DNA of 64,000 nt from Enterobacter cloacae (lineage in GTDB: Bacteria; Pseudomonadota; Gammaproteobacteria; Enterobacterales; Enterobacteriaceae), in contig NZ_CP056117.1 in assembly GCF_013375935.1 (NCBI RefSeq), positions 2,914,001-2,978,000 on the forward strand, written 5' to 3'. The notes beneath the pieces were generated by a model that made no database searches, was not told the DNA's origin, and saw only the letters and a program-made list of their open reading frames with translations. Positions 38,502-52,829 of this stretch are shown in pieces. Within the stretch, counting starts at the first letter, position 1, and each line of letters begins with the position of its first letter. Made by a program: the position numbers and the translations under genes.

Positions 38502-40235
38502 TTACATACGCTCTACGGTTTCGATACCCAGGGTATCCAGACCCAGCTTCAGGGTCTTCGCCGTCAGCTGCGCCAGCTTCAGGCGGCTGTTACGCACCGC
38601 TTCGCTCTCGGCGGTCAGGATAGGGCAGTGTTCGTAGAAGCCGGAGAACAGACCGGCCAGATCGTACAGGTAAGCACACATAACGTGCGGCGTACCGTCA
38701 CGGGCGACCACGGAGAGGGTCTCTTCAAACTGGAGCAGGCGCGCGGCCAGCTGCGCTTCACGGTCTTCGGTAATGGTCACCGTGGCGTTCGCCAGCACGC
38801 TTTCGTCGATGCTGGCTTTGCGGAATACGGAAAGTACGCGGGTATAGGCGTACTGCATGTATGGCGCGGTGTTGCCTTCAAACGCCAGCATGTTGTCCCA
38901 GTCGAAGATATAGTCGGTGGTGCGGTTTTTAGAGAGATCCGCGTATTTCACCGCGCCGATTCCGACCGCGTTAGCCAGTTTTTCCAGCTCGTCGGCAGGC
39001 ATATCCGGGTTTTTCTCCGCCACCAGACGGCGCGCGCGCTCCAGCGCCTCGTCCAGCAGATCGGAAAGCTTCACCGTACCGCCCGCGCGGGTTTTAAACG
39101 GCTTGCCGTCTTTACCCAGCATCATGCCGAACATGTGGTGTTCCAGCGGCACGGAGTCCGGCACGTAACCCGCCTTACGCACGATAGTCCACGCCTGCAT
39201 CAGGTGCTGGTGCTGACGGGAGTCGATGTAGTACAGCACGCGGTCCGCATGCAGGGTTTCGTAACGGTATTTCGCGCAGGCGATGTCGGTGGTGGTGTAG
39301 AGATAGCCGCCATCCTTTTTCTGGACGATCACGCCCATCGGTTCGCCTTCCTTGTTTTTGTACTCGTCAAGGAATACCACCGTGGCGCCTTCACTTTCCA
39401 CCGCCAGGTTTTTAGCCTTCAGATCCGCCACAATGCCCGGGAGCATTGGGTTATACAGGCTTTCACCCATCACGTCGTCGCGGGTCAGGGTCACGTTAAG
39501 ACGGTTGTAGGTAAGCTGGTTCTGGGACATGGTGATGTCTACCAGCTTGCGCCACATCTCGAGGAAGTACGGGTCGCCGCCCTGAAGCTTCACCACGTAG
39601 CTGCGCGCGCGCTCGGCGAAGGCGTCATCTTCGTCGTAGTGTTTTTTGGCTTCACGGTAGAACCCTTCCAGGTCCGCCAGCGCCATCTCGCCTGCGTTTT
39701 CCTGCTGCTGTTTTTCCAGATACGCGATCAGCATGCCGAACTGGGTGCCCCAGTCGCCGACGTGGTTGGCGCGGATCACTTTGTGGCCGAGAAATTCCAG
39801 CGTGCGTACCGCCGCGTCACCGATGATGGTGGAGCGCAGGTGGCCGACGTGCATCTCTTTCGCCACGTTTGGCGCCGAGTAGTCAACGACCACGGTCTGC
39901 GGCGCGGGCTGGGCCACGCCGAGGCGATCGGATTTCAGCGCTGCATCAACGTGGCTTGCCAGGAACGCGGGTTCGAGGAAAATGTTGATAAAGCCCGGAC
40001 CGGCGATTTCCGTTTTGCTGGCAATGCCGGTGAGATCCAGATGCGTCAGTACCTGCTCAGCGAGCTGTCGCGGCGGCATGCCCAGTTTTTTAGCCACTGC
40101 CATCACGCCATTAGCCTGATAGTCGCCAAACTGTACTTTTGCTGACTGACGAACCTGCGGTTCGCAATCCGCAGGCGCGCCTGCGGCAATCAGTGCCTGA
40201 CTGACTTTTTCTGAGAGAAGAGCCTGAATATTCAC
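38502..40235 (-). CDS. argS: ArgS, arginyl-tRNA synthetase
   Basis: A 577-residue class I aminoacyl-tRNA synthetase, identical in length to E. coli ArgS. The HIGH-type motif is HVGH in [16 protein letters not shown]; no canonical KMSKS, as usual for ArgRS. The N-terminal Add1 domain (1-100) and C-terminal anticodon-binding helices (about 450-577, ending GIETVERM) are complete. It charges tRNA-Arg. Essential housekeeping gene, divergent from yecM. Confidence 0.97.
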   Translation of the reverse strand: MNIQALLSEKVSQALIAAGAPADCEPQVRQSAKVQFGDYQANGVMAVAKKLGMPPRQLAEQVLTHLDLTGIASKTEIAGPGFINIFLEPAFLASHVDAALKSDRLGVAQPAPQTVVVDYSAPNVAKEMHVGHLRSTIIGDAAVRTLEFLGHKVIRANHVGDWGTQFGMLIAYLEKQQQENAGEMALADLEGFYREAKKHYDEDDAFAERARSYVVKLQGGDPYFLEMWRKLVDITMSQNQLTYNRLNVTLTRDDVMGESLYNPMLPGIVADLKAKNLAVESEGATVVFLDEYKNKEGEPMGVIVQKKDGGYLYTTTDIACAKYRYETLHADRVLYYIDSRQHQHLMQAWTIVRKAGYVPDSVPLEHHMFGMMLGKDGKPFKTRAGGTVKLSDLLDEALERARRLVAEKNPDMPADELEKLANAVGIGAVKYADLSKNRTTDYIFDWDNMLAFEGNTAPYMQYAYTRVLSVFRKASIDESVLANATVTITEDREAQLAARLLQFEETLSVVARDGTPHVMCAYLYDLAGLFSGFYEHCPILTAESEAVRNSRLKLAQLTAKTLKLGLDTLGIETVERM

Positions 40236-40473
40236 CTGGATACCTTACGTTTTTGATGCGGGTAAACTTCGCCCGCGCCAGTTTAAGAATTTAGGGCGGG
40301 AGTATACTGCAAATGCCTTCGGGCGTCAGCACTGCGGGGGGCGAAGATCGCTCAGAATTCAGGCTAAGAAAGCGTGCATAAACATGCAGTCGAAAAAAGC
40401 GTGATTCTGCGGTTGGTCGAAAGGGGGCAACAGAGTAAATTAGCGGCTTTGCGACACGAGACGAGACTGACCT

Positions 40474-41034
40474 ATGGCGAACTGGCACTCCATTGACGAA
40501 CTGCATGATATTTCCGCAGATTTACCGCGCTTCACCCAGGCGTTCACAGAACTTGCCACCCGTCTCGGGCTGGATATCGCGCAGCTTGATGCCGATCACA
40601 TCTCCTTGCGCTGCCACCAGAACGCCACGGCCGAACGCTGGCGGCGCGGCTTTGAGCAGTGCGGTGAACTGCTGTCAGAGAATATCATTAACGGTCGCCC
40701 AATTTGCCTGTTTAAGCTTCACGAGCCGGTAAAGGTGGCGCACTGGCAGTTTACCGTTGTTGAACTGCCCTGGCCGGGAGAAAAGCGTTATCCGCACGAA
40801 GGCTGGGAGCATATCGAAATTGTGCTGCCGGGCGAGCCAGACACCCTCAACGCCCGCGCGCTGGCGCTGCTTTCGGACGAGGGCTTAAGCCAGCCGGGGA
40901 TTTTTGTGAAAACCAGCTCGCCGAAGGGCGCCCGCGAACGCTTGCCGAACCCAACGCTTGCCGTGACGGACGGAAACGTGACGGTCAAATTCCATCCCTG
41001 GACCATCGAGCAGATTGTCGCCAGCGAAGCGTAA
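40474..41034 (+). CDS. yecM: YecM family protein (VOC-like metalloprotein fold)
   Basis: A 186-residue protein that aligns with E. coli YecM along its length. YecM has a vicinal-oxygen-chelate-type fold with a likely metal site; His and Glu residues are visible in DHISLRCH and GWEHIEIVLPG. Its biochemical function is unknown. It stands between argS and cutC as in E. coli; the 238-bp gap to argS (40236-40473) holds both promoters and nothing else that I see. Confidence 0.85.
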   Translation: MANWHSIDELHDISADLPRFTQAFTELATRLGLDIAQLDADHISLRCHQNATAERWRRGFEQCGELLSENIINGRPICLFKLHEPVKVAHWQFTVVELPWPGEKRYPHEGWEHIEIVLPGEPDTLNARALALLSDEGLSQPGIFVKTSSPKGARERLPNPTLAVTDGNVTVKFHPWTIEQIVASEA

Positions 41035-41112
41035 GCGTTGTGAGCATCGCCCCGGACCTGATGCGAGCAACGTGCCATGATGGTCCGTTGAGTGAAACGT
41101 AAGGAGAATGAC

Positions 41113-41856
41113 ATGGCGCTGCTGGAAATTTGCTGTTACAGCGTGGAGTGTGCCGTCACCGCGCAGCGGCACGGGGCCGATCGCATTGAGCTGTGCGCTG
41201 CACCGAAAGAGGGGGGATTAACCCCGTCCTATGGCGTGCTGAGCGCGGCACGACAGGCCGTCACCATTCCGGTGCACCCGATTATTCGCCCGCGCGGCGG
41301 AGATTTTTGCTACACGGCGGGGGAGTTCAGCGCCATGCTGGAGGATATCGCCTTCGTCCGTGATGCGGGGTTCCCGGGTCTGGTAACCGGCATACTGGAT
41401 GAAGAGGGTAATATCGATCTACCGCGCATGGGTCAGGTTATGCAGGCCGCGCAGGGGATGGCGGTCACTTTTCATCGTGCGTTTGATATGTGTAAAGATC
41501 CATTGCAAGCCTTTGATACGCTGGCGGAACTGGGCGTGGCGCGCGTGCTGACGTCGGGCCAGCAGCCCTCTGCTGAAAAAGGACTGCAATTAATTACGGA
41601 ACTAAAAGCACATTCCGGTGTTCCAATAATCATGGCGGGCGCAGGAGTACGCGCCAGCAATCTGGAACTGTTTTTAAACGCAGGGGTGGAAGAGCTGCAC
41701 AGCTCGGCGGGGAAATGGATACCTTCACCCATGCGCTATCGCAATACAGGGTTGTCAATGTCGACGGATGCTGAAGCGGATGAGTACTCGCGCTACGGTG
41801 TGGATGGAGAGTCGGTTGCGGTAATGAAATCGCTGATTGAACGTCATCACGTGTAG
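41113..41856 (+). CDS. cutC: CutC family protein, copper homeostasis
   Basis: A 247-residue TIM-barrel protein of the CutC family: [13 protein letters not shown] at the N-terminus, [29 protein letters not shown] and [12 protein letters not shown]. CutC was first linked to copper tolerance in E. coli, though later work assigned part of the phenotype to a nearby small RNA effect, so its activity is uncertain. ATG at 41113 (AAGGAGAATGAC upstream) is chosen over the in-frame start at 41092. Confidence 0.92.
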   Translation: MALLEICCYSVECAVTAQRHGADRIELCAAPKEGGLTPSYGVLSAARQAVTIPVHPIIRPRGGDFCYTAGEFSAMLEDIAFVRDAGFPGLVTGILDEEGNIDLPRMGQVMQAAQGMAVTFHRAFDMCKDPLQAFDTLAELGVARVLTSGQQPSAEKGLQLITELKAHSGVPIIMAGAGVRASNLELFLNAGVEELHSSAGKWIPSPMRYRNTGLSMSTDAEADEYSRYGVDGESVAVMKSLIERHHV

Positions 41857-41911
41857 CAACGTACCGATTTTTACCGCGCATCATGTCGCCCAATATGATG
41901 CTTGCTTGTAC

Positions 41912-41946
41912 CAGGCCCCTGCCAATTACACAGGGGCCTTTTTTTA
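41912..41946 (+). terminator. Terminator of cutC
   Basis: AGGCCCCTG, 9-nt loop, CAGGGGCCT followed by eight T residues, 56 bp after cutC. Confidence 0.92.
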
Positions 41947-41951
41947 TTCTT

Positions 41952-42047
41952 GCCCCTCACCCTAACCCTCTCCCCACAGGGGAGAGGGGACTGCACGGTG
42001 CGGTCTTTTCACCCTCGCCCCTTTGGGGAGAGGGCCGGGGTGAGGGG
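41952..42047. repeat. REP-like palindromes, paired copy 2 (cutC / cmoB)
   Basis: Two units in opposite orientation. The first has the CCCCTCACCC arm then CCTCTCCCC-aca-GGGGAGAGG (41952-41989). The second has GCCCC-ttt-GGGGAGAGGGC then the CGGGGTGAGGGG arm (42011-42047). The outer arms are complementary, so the pair could fold as one long cruciform, like a bacterial interspersed mosaic element. Confidence 0.75.
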
Positions 42048-42054
42048 ATAAATA

Positions 42055-44202
<2,148 letters not shown>

Positions 44203-44253
44203 ACTAACTCCCTGTTTTTGGCAGATGGCACGTCTCTATGATAGGGGGTGATT

Positions 44254-45072
44254 TCAGAAAAGAGAAGATTGTTGTGGGATGGAGGGCGCGGGTCCGACCG
44301 ACGGAACCGCCTGCTGCAAGGCCTGCCAGAGAGCATCGACCAGTTCAGGCGCCTGGGCGATATCCGGCGTGTGCAAAAAGAGATAGGGGGTGGTGGTTGG
44401 TTCCCATTTCGCTAACGTTTGCAGCCAGACGGCGAACATCTCCTGATTTTGCTGCATATTATCGCTGCCGATAAACCGGACCATCGGATTTTTCGCCGTC
44501 ACGATCGCGTGGACGGGCACTTTAGGCTTCTTGCGCTGGGCGTCAATAATGGCCTCGCTGTGCGGGATCGCGCCGTGCACGGGCCGGCTGTCGAGAATAA
44601 CGCGGTTGACTGACCGCTCGTGCAGGCCGCGATTCAGCGCTTTCTCCGCGTCGCCTTTGGCAAAGAAATCTGGATGCCTCACCTCCACGCCGTAGGTGAA
44701 ATCGCGTGGCAGGGCGTCGAGAAACTGCCAGAGGGCGGGCAAATCGCGCGGGCCGAACGTGGCGGGAAGCTGGAGCCAGTACTGGCCAATACGGTTTGCC
44801 AGGGGCGACATCCGGGTGAAGAACTCGTGGGTTAAATCATCGCAGTTGCGCAGCGCCGCATTGTGCGAAATGGTGGCCGGAAATTTGAAGCAAAAGCGGA
44901 AGTCGTCGGTGGTTTGCTCGCGCCAGCGCTCGACGATCTCTGCGCGGGGCAGGGCGTACAGCGTGGTATTGCCCTCCACGCAGTTAAAGTGTCGGGCATA
45001 CTGTTCCAGGCTGGTTATACCCAGGCGCACCCATTTCGGGTGCGACCACTGGGGCAGGCCCACGTACATCAT
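44254..45072 (-). CDS. yecE: YecE, DUF72 family protein
   Basis: A 272-residue TIM-barrel-like DUF72 protein: [12 protein letters not shown] at the N-terminus, [34 protein letters not shown] and the end [10 protein letters not shown], all as in E. coli YecE. Function unknown. It overlaps the yecD stop by 4 bp (ATGA), so both are probably translated from one mRNA. Confidence 0.9.
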   Translation of the reverse strand: MMYVGLPQWSHPKWVRLGITSLEQYARHFNCVEGNTTLYALPRAEIVERWREQTTDDFRFCFKFPATISHNAALRNCDDLTHEFFTRMSPLANRIGQYWLQLPATFGPRDLPALWQFLDALPRDFTYGVEVRHPDFFAKGDAEKALNRGLHERSVNRVILDSRPVHGAIPHSEAIIDAQRKKPKVPVHAIVTAKNPMVRFIGSDNMQQNQEMFAVWLQTLAKWEPTTTPYLFLHTPDIAQAPELVDALWQALQQAVPSVGPAPSIPQQSSLF

Positions 45073-45635
45073 AGCGCGCTCAGGATCTCATCCGTGCTGC
45101 GCACGCGGCCGATACGCGGGAAGATATGGGTCATGCTGCCCTGATGCTGCTCGGCCGAGGCCGCGCTGCACGCATCTTCGGCGATCACCAGGTTAAAGCC
45201 CAGCTCCCACGCGTTGCGGGCGGTAGACTCCACCCCAATGTTGGTGGAAATGCCGCACAGAATGATGGTGTCGATCCCGCGACGGCGCAGCTGTAGCTCC
45301 AGGTCGGTGCCGTAGAAGGCGCCCCACTGGCGTTTCGTGACTTCAATGTCGCTGTCGCGTTTGCCGAGCGACACCGGCCAGGTCCACCAGTTGTCCGGCA
45401 GCGCGTGTGCGGGTGCCTGGGCGTCCACCGGCTGTTTTAACGCTTCGGCGAAATCAGCGGACCAGCCGACGCGCACCATGACCACAGGCGAACCGCCGGC
45501 GCGGCATTTTTCCGCCAGACGCGCTGCGCGGCTTACCACGTCGTCAGCGGCGTGCGGGCCACCGGCAAAAGGCAGGATCCCTTCCTGTAAATCAATCACC
45601 ACGAGGGCGGTTTTGGTGGCATCAAGTGTCAACAT
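45069..45635 (-). CDS. yecD: YecD, isochorismatase-family hydrolase
   Basis: A 188-residue cysteine-hydrolase-type protein of the isochorismatase superfamily: [11 protein letters not shown] with the catalytic Asp, and [21 protein letters not shown] with the nucleophile region. E. coli YecD is the same length. Substrate unknown. Start at 45635 (TGGAG upstream) is chosen over an in-frame ATG five codons earlier. Upstream gene of yecE. Confidence 0.9.
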   Translation of the reverse strand: MLTLDATKTALVVIDLQEGILPFAGGPHAADDVVSRAARLAEKCRAGGSPVVMVRVGWSADFAEALKQPVDAQAPAHALPDNWWTWPVSLGKRDSDIEVTKRQWGAFYGTDLELQLRRRGIDTIILCGISTNIGVESTARNAWELGFNLVIAEDACSAASAEQHQGSMTHIFPRIGRVRSTDEILSAL

Positions 45636-45899
45636 ACTAACTCCAGTCAAATTAATCGCTTCCGCTACACCTTACGACGTGATGGCCTGTTATCGGTCGG
45701 ATAATTTTGTTAATTTTTGTGAGAATAGACAATAAGAGTACAGCAAACGCGCGTCAGGCCGTGCTTCGCTCTTATCGTGCGGCAGAATTTCCAGTATAAT
45801 AGCCGCCTTTTTTCATCCAGTTGTGACATACAGAAAGCTGCGACATCGTAGCCTGCGAGACAGGCGACAATCAGCCTGCGGCTAATTAAGGGATATCTC

Positions 45900-47672
45900 A
45901 TGCGTACAGAATATTGCGGGCAGCTGCGTCAGTCCCACGTCGGGCAGCAGGTCACCCTGTGTGGTTGGGTCAATCGTCGTCGCGATCTTGGTAGCCTTAT
46001 CTTTATTGATATGCGTGACCGCGAAGGTATCGTTCAGGTGTTCTTCGATCCGGATCGCGCTGATGCGCTGAAGCTGGCTTCTGAGCTGCGTAATGAGTTC
46101 TGCATTCAGGTTACGGGCACGGTACGCGCGCGTGACGAGAAAAACATCAACGCCGAGATGGCGACCGGTGCAATTGAAGTGCTGGCGTCCGATCTGACGA
46201 TCATCAACCGCGCGGAAGCGCTGCCGCTGGACTCCAACCACGTCAACACTGAAGAAGCGCGTCTGAAATACCGTTACCTGGATCTGCGTCGTCCGGAGAT
46301 GGCTCAGCGCCTGAAAACCCGTGCGAAAATCACCAGCCTGGTGCGCCGCTTTATGGATGACCACGGTTTCCTCGATATCGAAACCCCGATGCTGACCAAA
46401 GCCACGCCGGAAGGCGCGCGCGACTACCTGGTGCCATCCCGCGTTCATAAAGGCAAATTCTACGCGCTGCCGCAGTCACCACAGCTGTTCAAACAGCTGC
46501 TGATGATGTCCGGCTTCGACCGCTACTATCAGATCGTTAAATGCTTCCGCGACGAAGATCTGCGCGCTGACCGTCAGCCAGAATTTACCCAGATCGACGT
46601 GGAAACCTCCTTCATGACCGCCGAGCAGGTGCGTGAAGTGATGGAAGCGCTGGTGCGTAGCCTGTGGAACGACGTGAAGGGCGTTGAGCTGGGCGATTTC
46701 CCTATCATGACCTTCGCCGAAGCCGAGCGTCGCTACGGCTCCGACAAACCGGACCTGCGTAACCCGATGGAGCTGGTGGACGTGGCCGATCTGGTGAAAG
46801 CCGTTGAGTTCGCGGTGTTTGCAGGCCCGGCTAACGATCCGAAAGGCCGCGTGGCAGCCCTCCGCGTACCGGGTGGCGCAGCGCTTAGCCGTAAGCAGAT
46901 TGACGACTACGGCAGCTTCATCAAGATCTACGGCGCGAAAGGTCTGGCCTATATTAAAGTAACCGAGCGTGCAAAAGGTCTGGAAGGCATTACCAGCCCG
47001 GTGGCGAAGTTCCTGAACGCGGACATCGTGGAAGCGATCCTTGAGCGCACCGGCGCGCAGGACGGCGACATGATCTTCTTCGGCGCAGACAACAGGAAAA
47101 TTGTTGCCGATGCGATGGGCGCGCTGCGTCTGAAACTTGGCAAAGACCTGAACCTGACCGACGAAAGCAAATGGGCACCGCTGTGGGTTATCGACTTCCC
47201 GATGTTTGAAGACGACGGTGAAGGCGGCCTGACCGCGATGCACCACCCGTTCACCTCGCCAAAAGACATGACGGCGGCGGAGCTGAAAGCGGCACCGGAA
47301 GATGCAGTGGCTAATGCCTACGATATGGTTATCAACGGCTACGAAGTGGGCGGTGGTTCCGTGCGTATTCACAGCGGTGAAATGCAGCAGACCGTGTTCG
47401 GTATTCTGGGCATTAACGAGCAGGAGCAGCGCGAGAAGTTTGGCTTCCTGCTGGACGCGCTGAAGTACGGTACGCCTCCGCACGCGGGTCTGGCCTTCGG
47501 TCTTGACCGTCTGACCATGCTGCTGACCGGCACCGATAACATCCGTGACGTTATCGCCTTCCCGAAAACCACCGCAGCGGCGTGTCTGATGACCGAAGCG
47601 CCAAGCTTTGCCAACCCGGCCGCGCTGGCCGAGCTGGGCATTGAGGTGGTGAAGAAGGAAGAGAAAAACTGA
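45900..47672 (+). CDS. aspS: AspS, aspartyl-tRNA synthetase
   Basis: A 590-residue class IIb synthetase, the same length as in E. coli: N-terminal OB-fold anticodon-binding domain (1-105), class II catalytic core ([41 protein letters not shown]), the bacterial insertion domain (about 290-420) and the C-terminal motif 3 ([13 protein letters not shown]). Charges tRNA-Asp. nudB begins one base after its stop. Confidence 0.97.
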   Translation: MRTEYCGQLRQSHVGQQVTLCGWVNRRRDLGSLIFIDMRDREGIVQVFFDPDRADALKLASELRNEFCIQVTGTVRARDEKNINAEMATGAIEVLASDLTIINRAEALPLDSNHVNTEEARLKYRYLDLRRPEMAQRLKTRAKITSLVRRFMDDHGFLDIETPMLTKATPEGARDYLVPSRVHKGKFYALPQSPQLFKQLLMMSGFDRYYQIVKCFRDEDLRADRQPEFTQIDVETSFMTAEQVREVMEALVRSLWNDVKGVELGDFPIMTFAEAERRYGSDKPDLRNPMELVDVADLVKAVEFAVFAGPANDPKGRVAALRVPGGAALSRKQIDDYGSFIKIYGAKGLAYIKVTERAKGLEGITSPVAKFLNADIVEAILERTGAQDGDMIFFGADNRKIVADAMGALRLKLGKDLNLTDESKWAPLWVIDFPMFEDDGEGGLTAMHHPFTSPKDMTAAELKAAPEDAVANAYDMVINGYEVGGGSVRIHSGEMQQTVFGILGINEQEQREKFGFLLDALKYGTPPHAGLAFGLDRLTMLLTGTDNIRDVIAFPKTTAAACLMTEAPSFANPAALAELGIEVVKKEEKN

Positions 47673-47673
47673 T

Positions 47674-48117
47674 ATGGCATATAAGCGTCCCGTTTCGGTT
47701 CTGGTGGTCATTTATGCAGAAGATACGAAGCGGGTGCTGATGTTGCAGCGGCGCGACGATCCTGATTTCTGGCAGTCGGTTACCGGCAGCCTGGAGGACG
47801 GGGAGACCGCGCCGCAGGCCGCCGCGCGCGAAGTAAAGGAAGAGGTCACCATTGACGTTGCTCGCGAGCAACTGACCCTGAAGGACTGTCAGCGCACGGT
47901 GGAGTTTGAAATTTTTAGCCATTTACGTCATCGCTACGCGCCGGGAATTAAGCGCAATACGGAATCGTGGTTCTGCCTTGCGCTTCCCCATGAGCGGGAG
48001 ATCGTGTTCACTGAACATCTGACCTACCGCTGGGTGGATGCGGCGGATGCCGCCGCACTGACCAAGTCATGGAGCAACCGGCAGGCGATTGAAGAATTTG
48101 TAATTAACGCTGCCTGA
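47674..48117 (+). CDS. nudB: NudB, dihydroneopterin triphosphate diphosphatase
   Basis: A 147-residue Nudix hydrolase with the box GSLEDGETAPQAAAREVKEEV (residues about 38-58). NudB removes pyrophosphate from dihydroneopterin triphosphate in folate synthesis. Located between aspS and yebC as in E. coli, 1 bp after aspS and 27 bp before yebC, so probably one transcript. Confidence 0.94.
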   Translation: MAYKRPVSVLVVIYAEDTKRVLMLQRRDDPDFWQSVTGSLEDGETAPQAAAREVKEEVTIDVAREQLTLKDCQRTVEFEIFSHLRHRYAPGIKRNTESWFCLALPHEREIVFTEHLTYRWVDAADAAALTKSWSNRQAIEEFVINAA

Positions 48118-48144
48118 GAAGGCGCGATTTTTGGAGAACTTTTT

Positions 48145-48885
48145 ATGGCAGGTCATAGTAAGTGGGCCAACACCAAACACCGTAAAGCGGCGCAGGATGC
48201 CAAACGCGGTAAAATCTTTACCAAAATCATTCGTGAGCTGGTAACAGCGGCGCGTCTGGGCGGCGGCGATCCGGCCTCTAACCCGCGCCTGCGTGCGGCG
48301 GTTGATAAAGCTCTGTCCAACAACATGACGCGCGACACCCTTAACCGTGCAATCGCGCGCGGCGTGGGCGGTGATGAAGACGCGAATATGGAAACCATCA
48401 TTTATGAAGGTTACGGCCCTGGCGGTACGGCGGTCATGGTTGAATGCCTGTCAGACAACCGCAACCGTACCGTTGCGGAAGTGCGCCACGCGTTCACCAA
48501 AACCGGCGGTAACCTGGGCACCGACGGTTCCGTTGCCTACCTGTTCAGCAAAAAAGGCGTCATCTCCTTCGAGAAAGGCGACGAAGACGTCATCATGGAA
48601 GCGGCGCTGGAAGCGGGCGCGGAAGACGTGGTGACCTACGACGACGGCGCTATCGACGTTTATACCGCGTGGGAAGAGATGGGTGCCGTGCGCGATGCGC
48701 TGGAAGCGGCTGGCCTGAAGGCGGATAACGCTGAAGTGTCCATGATCCCGTCCACCAAAGCGGATATGGATGCGGAAACCGCACCGAAGCTGCTGCGTCT
48801 GATCGACATGCTCGAAGACTGCGACGACGTGCAGGAAGTGTATCACAACGGTGAAATCTCTGATGAGGTTGCAGCGACTCTCTGA
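48145..48885 (+). CDS. yebC: YebC, YebC/PmpR-family protein
   Basis: A 246-residue protein with the family start [23 protein letters not shown] and three-domain layout. The family was long called transcription regulators (PmpR), while more recent work points to a role in translation of proline-rich stretches; the sequence alone does not decide. Upstream of ruvC in the conserved nudB-yebC-ruvC order. Confidence 0.95.
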   Translation: MAGHSKWANTKHRKAAQDAKRGKIFTKIIRELVTAARLGGGDPASNPRLRAAVDKALSNNMTRDTLNRAIARGVGGDEDANMETIIYEGYGPGGTAVMVECLSDNRNRTVAEVRHAFTKTGGNLGTDGSVAYLFSKKGVISFEKGDEDVIMEAALEAGAEDVVTYDDGAIDVYTAWEEMGAVRDALEAAGLKADNAEVSMIPSTKADMDAETAPKLLRLIDMLEDCDDVQEVYHNGEISDEVAATL

Positions 48886-48919
48886 TGAGAGCGTTTAAAT
48901 CCGTTAAAGGAGACGCGTG

Positions 48920-49441
48920 ATGTCGATTATCCTCGGGATTGACCCCGGCTCACGCGTCACCGGTTATGGCGTTATTCGTCAGGTGGGACGCCAGCTAACC
49001 TATCTCGGCAGCGGCTGTATTCGCACCAAAGTGGACGATTTGCCGTCACGTCTGAAACTCATTTATGCGGGCGTGTCGGAGATTATCACGCAGTTTCAGC
49101 CCGACTATTTCGCCATCGAGCAGGTCTTTATGGCGAAAAACGCGGACTCGGCGTTAAAGCTCGGCCAGGCTCGCGGCGTGGCGATTGTTGCCGCCGTAAA
49201 TCAGGATCTGCCCGTGTTCGAGTACGCGGCTCGTCAGGTTAAGCAGACGGTGGTAGGGATTGGCAGCGCGGAGAAAAGTCAGGTCCAGCACATGGTGCGT
49301 ACCCTGCTGAAGCTCCCCGCGAACCCGCAGGCCGATGCCGCCGACGCGCTGGCAATTGCGATTACCCACTGCCACGTCAGCCAGAACGCGATGCAGATGA
49401 GCGAGTCGCGGCTCAATCTGGCGCGAGGCAGGTTACGATAA
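48920..49441 (+). CDS. ruvC: RuvC, Holliday junction resolvase
   Basis: A 173-residue RNase H-fold endonuclease, the same length as in E. coli: [14 protein letters not shown] with the first catalytic Asp, the acidic EQVF, and [14 protein letters not shown] with the last two Asp residues. It cuts Holliday junctions moved by RuvAB. ATG at 48920 is chosen over the GTG three bases earlier. It ends at a hairpin that doubles as the ruvA LexA box. Confidence 0.96.
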   Translation: MSIILGIDPGSRVTGYGVIRQVGRQLTYLGSGCIRTKVDDLPSRLKLIYAGVSEIITQFQPDYFAIEQVFMAKNADSALKLGQARGVAIVAAVNQDLPVFEYAARQVKQTVVGIGSAEKSQVQHMVRTLLKLPANPQADAADALAIAITHCHVSQNAMQMSESRLNLARGRLR

Positions 49442-49453
49442 TCAGAAATCAGG

Positions 49454-49469
49454 CTGGATGTTTATCCAG
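49454..49469. promoter_or_regulatory. LexA box of ruvAB, also the ruvC terminator stem
   Basis: CTGGATGTTTATCCAG has the symmetry of the E. coli ruvA LexA box (CTGGATATCTATCCAG), 53 bp before the ruvA start. Extended by flanking GG/CC and followed by seven T residues, it also forms an intrinsic terminator hairpin for ruvC. Confidence 0.8.
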
Positions 49470-49522
49470 CCTTTTTTTATTATGTCGCAAATCAAAAATT
49501 TCTTAGAACGCAGGAGCGTCAC

Positions 49523-50137
49523 GTGATAGGCAGACTCAGAGGCATCATCATTGAAAAACAACCCCCGTTAGTGCTGCTGGAAGTGGGCGGCGTGGGCTAT
49601 GAAGTCCATATGCCGATGACCTGCTTCTACGAGCTGCCGGACGCGGGCAAAGAGGCTACCGTCTTTACCCAGTTTGTGGTGCGTGAAGATGCTCAGCTGC
49701 TGTACGGCTTCAACAACAAACAGGAACGCACCCTGTTCCGCGAGCTGATTAAAACCAACGGCGTCGGGCCGAAGCTGGCGCTGGCGATTTTATCCGGCAT
49801 GTCGGCCCCGCAGTTTGTGAATGCCGTTGAGCGTGAAGATCCCGCGGCGCTGATTAAGCTCCCGGGCATCGGCAAGAAAACCGCCGAGCGCCTGATCGTC
49901 GAGATGAAAGACCGCTTTAAGGGGCTGCATGGCGATCTGTTCACCCCGGCCGCCGACCTGGTGCTGACTTCTCCAGGCGCCCCGGCGTCGGATGACGATG
50001 CCGAGCAGGAAGCGGTTGCCGCGCTGGTGGCGCTGGGCTATAAACCTCAGGAGGCCAGCCGGATGGTGAGCAAAATCGCTAAACCGGATGCCAGCAGTGA
50101 AACCCTGATTCGTGAAGCGCTGCGCGCTGCATTGTGA
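49523..50137 (+). CDS. ruvA: RuvA, Holliday junction-binding protein
   Basis: A 204-residue three-domain protein: N-terminal OB fold (1-64), tandem helix-hairpin-helix ([28 protein letters not shown]) and a C-terminal RuvB-binding domain (about 155-204). It clamps Holliday junctions as a tetramer. The GTG start at 49523 follows AGGAGCG. Under LexA control and co-transcribed with ruvB, 8 bp downstream. Confidence 0.97.
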   Translation: MIGRLRGIIIEKQPPLVLLEVGGVGYEVHMPMTCFYELPDAGKEATVFTQFVVREDAQLLYGFNNKQERTLFRELIKTNGVGPKLALAILSGMSAPQFVNAVEREDPAALIKLPGIGKKTAERLIVEMKDRFKGLHGDLFTPAADLVLTSPGAPASDDDAEQEAVAALVALGYKPQEASRMVSKIAKPDASSETLIREALRAAL

Positions 50138-50142
50138 GGTAA

Positions 50143-51156
<1,014 letters not shown>

Positions 51157-51165
51157 CGTTCTGTT

Positions 51166-51198
51166 CCCTCTCCCGTAGGAGAGGGGCAGGGTGAGGGC
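51166..51198. repeat. REP-like GC-rich palindrome, copy 3 (ruvB / znuB)
   Basis: CCCTCTCC-cgta-GGAGAGGGG followed by the CAGGGTGAGGG arm, in the 58-bp gap between convergent genes. Same family as the other copies. Confidence 0.7.
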
Positions 51199-51214
51199 AT
51201 CAGCGCCCTCGAGG

Positions 51215-52000
51215 TCAGCTTGCCGTCTTCTTCATCATGCTGAAAATGAACAACACCGCCGCGCAGAGGACCACCGACGGCCCCGCGGGCGTGTCGTAAA
51301 ACGCCGAGAAGGTTAACCCCCCCGTCACCGCAATCATCCCGATAATCACCGCAATCCCCGCCATCTGTTCCGGCGTACGGGCAAAACGACGCGCCGTGGC
51401 GGCAGGGATAATCAGCAGCGACGTAATGATTAGCGCGCCGACAAACTTCATCGCCACGCCGATGGTTAACCCCGTGACCAGCATCAGCAGGAGCTTCACG
51501 CGCTGAAGCTTCACGCCGTCGACAAAGGCCAGATCCGGGCTGACGGTCATCGCCAGCAGGTTTCGCCACTGCCACAGCAGAATTCCCAGCACCACCACCA
51601 CGCCGATGGCTATCGACATCAGATCCTCTGGCGTGACGGCCAGCAGATCGCCGAACAGATAGGCCATCAGGTCAACGCGGATGTTGGCCATCAGGCTCAC
51701 CACCACCAGCCCCAGCGACAGGGCGCTGTGCGCCATAATGCCGAGCAGGGTATCGATGGCGAGGTGAGGACGCTTCTCCAGCCAGACCAGGCCGCCGGCC
51801 AGCAGGAGCGTGACGACAATGACGGCATAAAACGGATTCACGTCCAGCAGCAGTCCAAACGCGACGCCCAGCAGCGAGGCGTGGGCCAGCGTATCGCCAA
51901 AGTAGGACATTCTGCGCCATACCACAAACGACCCGAGCGGGCCTGCGGCGCACGCGAGCATAATCCCGGCCAGCCAGCCGGGCAGTAACAGTTCAATCAT
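51215..52000 (-). CDS. znuB: ZnuB, zinc ABC transporter permease
   Basis: A 261-residue inner-membrane permease of the ABC-3 (metal) family with about eight transmembrane segments: [25 protein letters not shown] at the start, [17 protein letters not shown], the conserved loop. It imports Zn(II) with ZnuA and ZnuC under zinc shortage. The start overlaps the znuC stop by 4 bp. Confidence 0.95.
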   Translation of the reverse strand: MIELLLPGWLAGIMLACAAGPLGSFVVWRRMSYFGDTLAHASLLGVAFGLLLDVNPFYAVIVVTLLLAGGLVWLEKRPHLAIDTLLGIMAHSALSLGLVVVSLMANIRVDLMAYLFGDLLAVTPEDLMSIAIGVVVVLGILLWQWRNLLAMTVSPDLAFVDGVKLQRVKLLLMLVTGLTIGVAMKFVGALIITSLLIIPAATARRFARTPEQMAGIAVIIGMIAVTGGLTFSAFYDTPAGPSVVLCAAVLFIFSMMKKTAS

Positions 52001-52752
52001 GAGTGTCCATTTCCCCGACGCAGGACAATTCGTCCCTGTAAATCATGGCGGTGATTGTGATTATGGCGATAGATGCCCAGCTGTTCGGCGCCGCGATGGC
52101 CAAACATGGAGATAAATTCCGGATGCATAGAAACCACTTCCGGCGTGCCGGAACAGCAAATGTGATGGTTCAGGCACAGCACTTCGTCGGTTTTGGCCAT
52201 CACCAGGTGCAGGTCATGGGAAACCATCAGCACCGCACAGTTAAGCTCCCGGCGCAGCTGGTCGATCAAATCGTACAGCGCCACCTGACCGTTAACGTCA
52301 ACACCCTGGGTGGGTTCGTCCAGCACCAGCAGCTGAGGGCTGCTGAGCAGGGCGCGGGCAAGCAGGACGCGCTGGGTTTCACCCCCCGAGAGTTTTTGCA
52401 AAGGGGCATCGACGAGATGGCCCGCCTGAACGCGCTTCAGTGCCGGAAGGATATCCGCTTTACGGGTGCCGGGACGCAGGCGCAGGAAGCGGCTTACCGT
52501 CAGCGGCAGCGTGGCGTCGAGATGCAGCTTTTGCGGCACATAGCCGATACGCAATTTATCTTCGCGGACAATTACCCCTTCATCAGGCGCAACCAGACCT
52601 AACACGACGCGCACCAGCGTTGATTTACCCGCCCCGTTAGGGCCGAGCAGCGTCAGTATTTTGCCGGGCTTCAGATTCAGCGACACGTCAGAAAGGACGC
52701 GGCGCTGGCCGAACGAGACCGAAACATTTTCAAGAGAAACTAAAGTCGTCAT
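51997..52752 (-). CDS. znuC: ZnuC, zinc ABC transporter ATP-binding protein
   Basis: A 251-residue ABC ATPase: Walker [10 protein letters not shown] (about 37-45), signature [15 protein letters not shown], Walker [13 protein letters not shown]. The His-rich C-terminus ([10 protein letters not shown]) is typical of ZnuC and may sense zinc. First gene of the minus-strand znuCB operon, divergent from znuA across the Zur box. Confidence 0.95.
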   Translation of the reverse strand: MTTLVSLENVSVSFGQRRVLSDVSLNLKPGKILTLLGPNGAGKSTLVRVVLGLVAPDEGVIVREDKLRIGYVPQKLHLDATLPLTVSRFLRLRPGTRKADILPALKRVQAGHLVDAPLQKLSGGETQRVLLARALLSSPQLLVLDEPTQGVDVNGQVALYDLIDQLRRELNCAVLMVSHDLHLVMAKTDEVLCLNHHICCSGTPEVVSMHPEFISMFGHRGAEQLGIYRHNHNHRHDLQGRIVLRRGNGHS

Positions 52753-52778
52753 GTCAATTTAAGCTTGCAGAAGTTATC

Positions 52779-52800
52779 GAATGTTATAATATCACATTCC
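52779..52800. promoter_or_regulatory. Zur box between znuA and znuC
   Basis: GAATGTTATAATATCACATT (52779-52798, then CC) closely resembles the E. coli znu Zur operator, with its GAAATGTTATA half and a mirrored ATCACATTC half. It sits between the divergent znuC and znuA starts, so one Zur dimer pair can shut both when zinc is plentiful. Confidence 0.85.
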
Positions 52801-52829
52801 ACGCATTCATTACGATGATTAGTCGCATT

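Noticed and set aside
38487..40145. A 552-codon open frame on the plus strand, antisense to argS
   Set aside because: It lies wholly within the conserved full-length argS, is rich in His, Arg and Val as expected of an antisense frame of a GC-rich gene, and has no recognisable domain.
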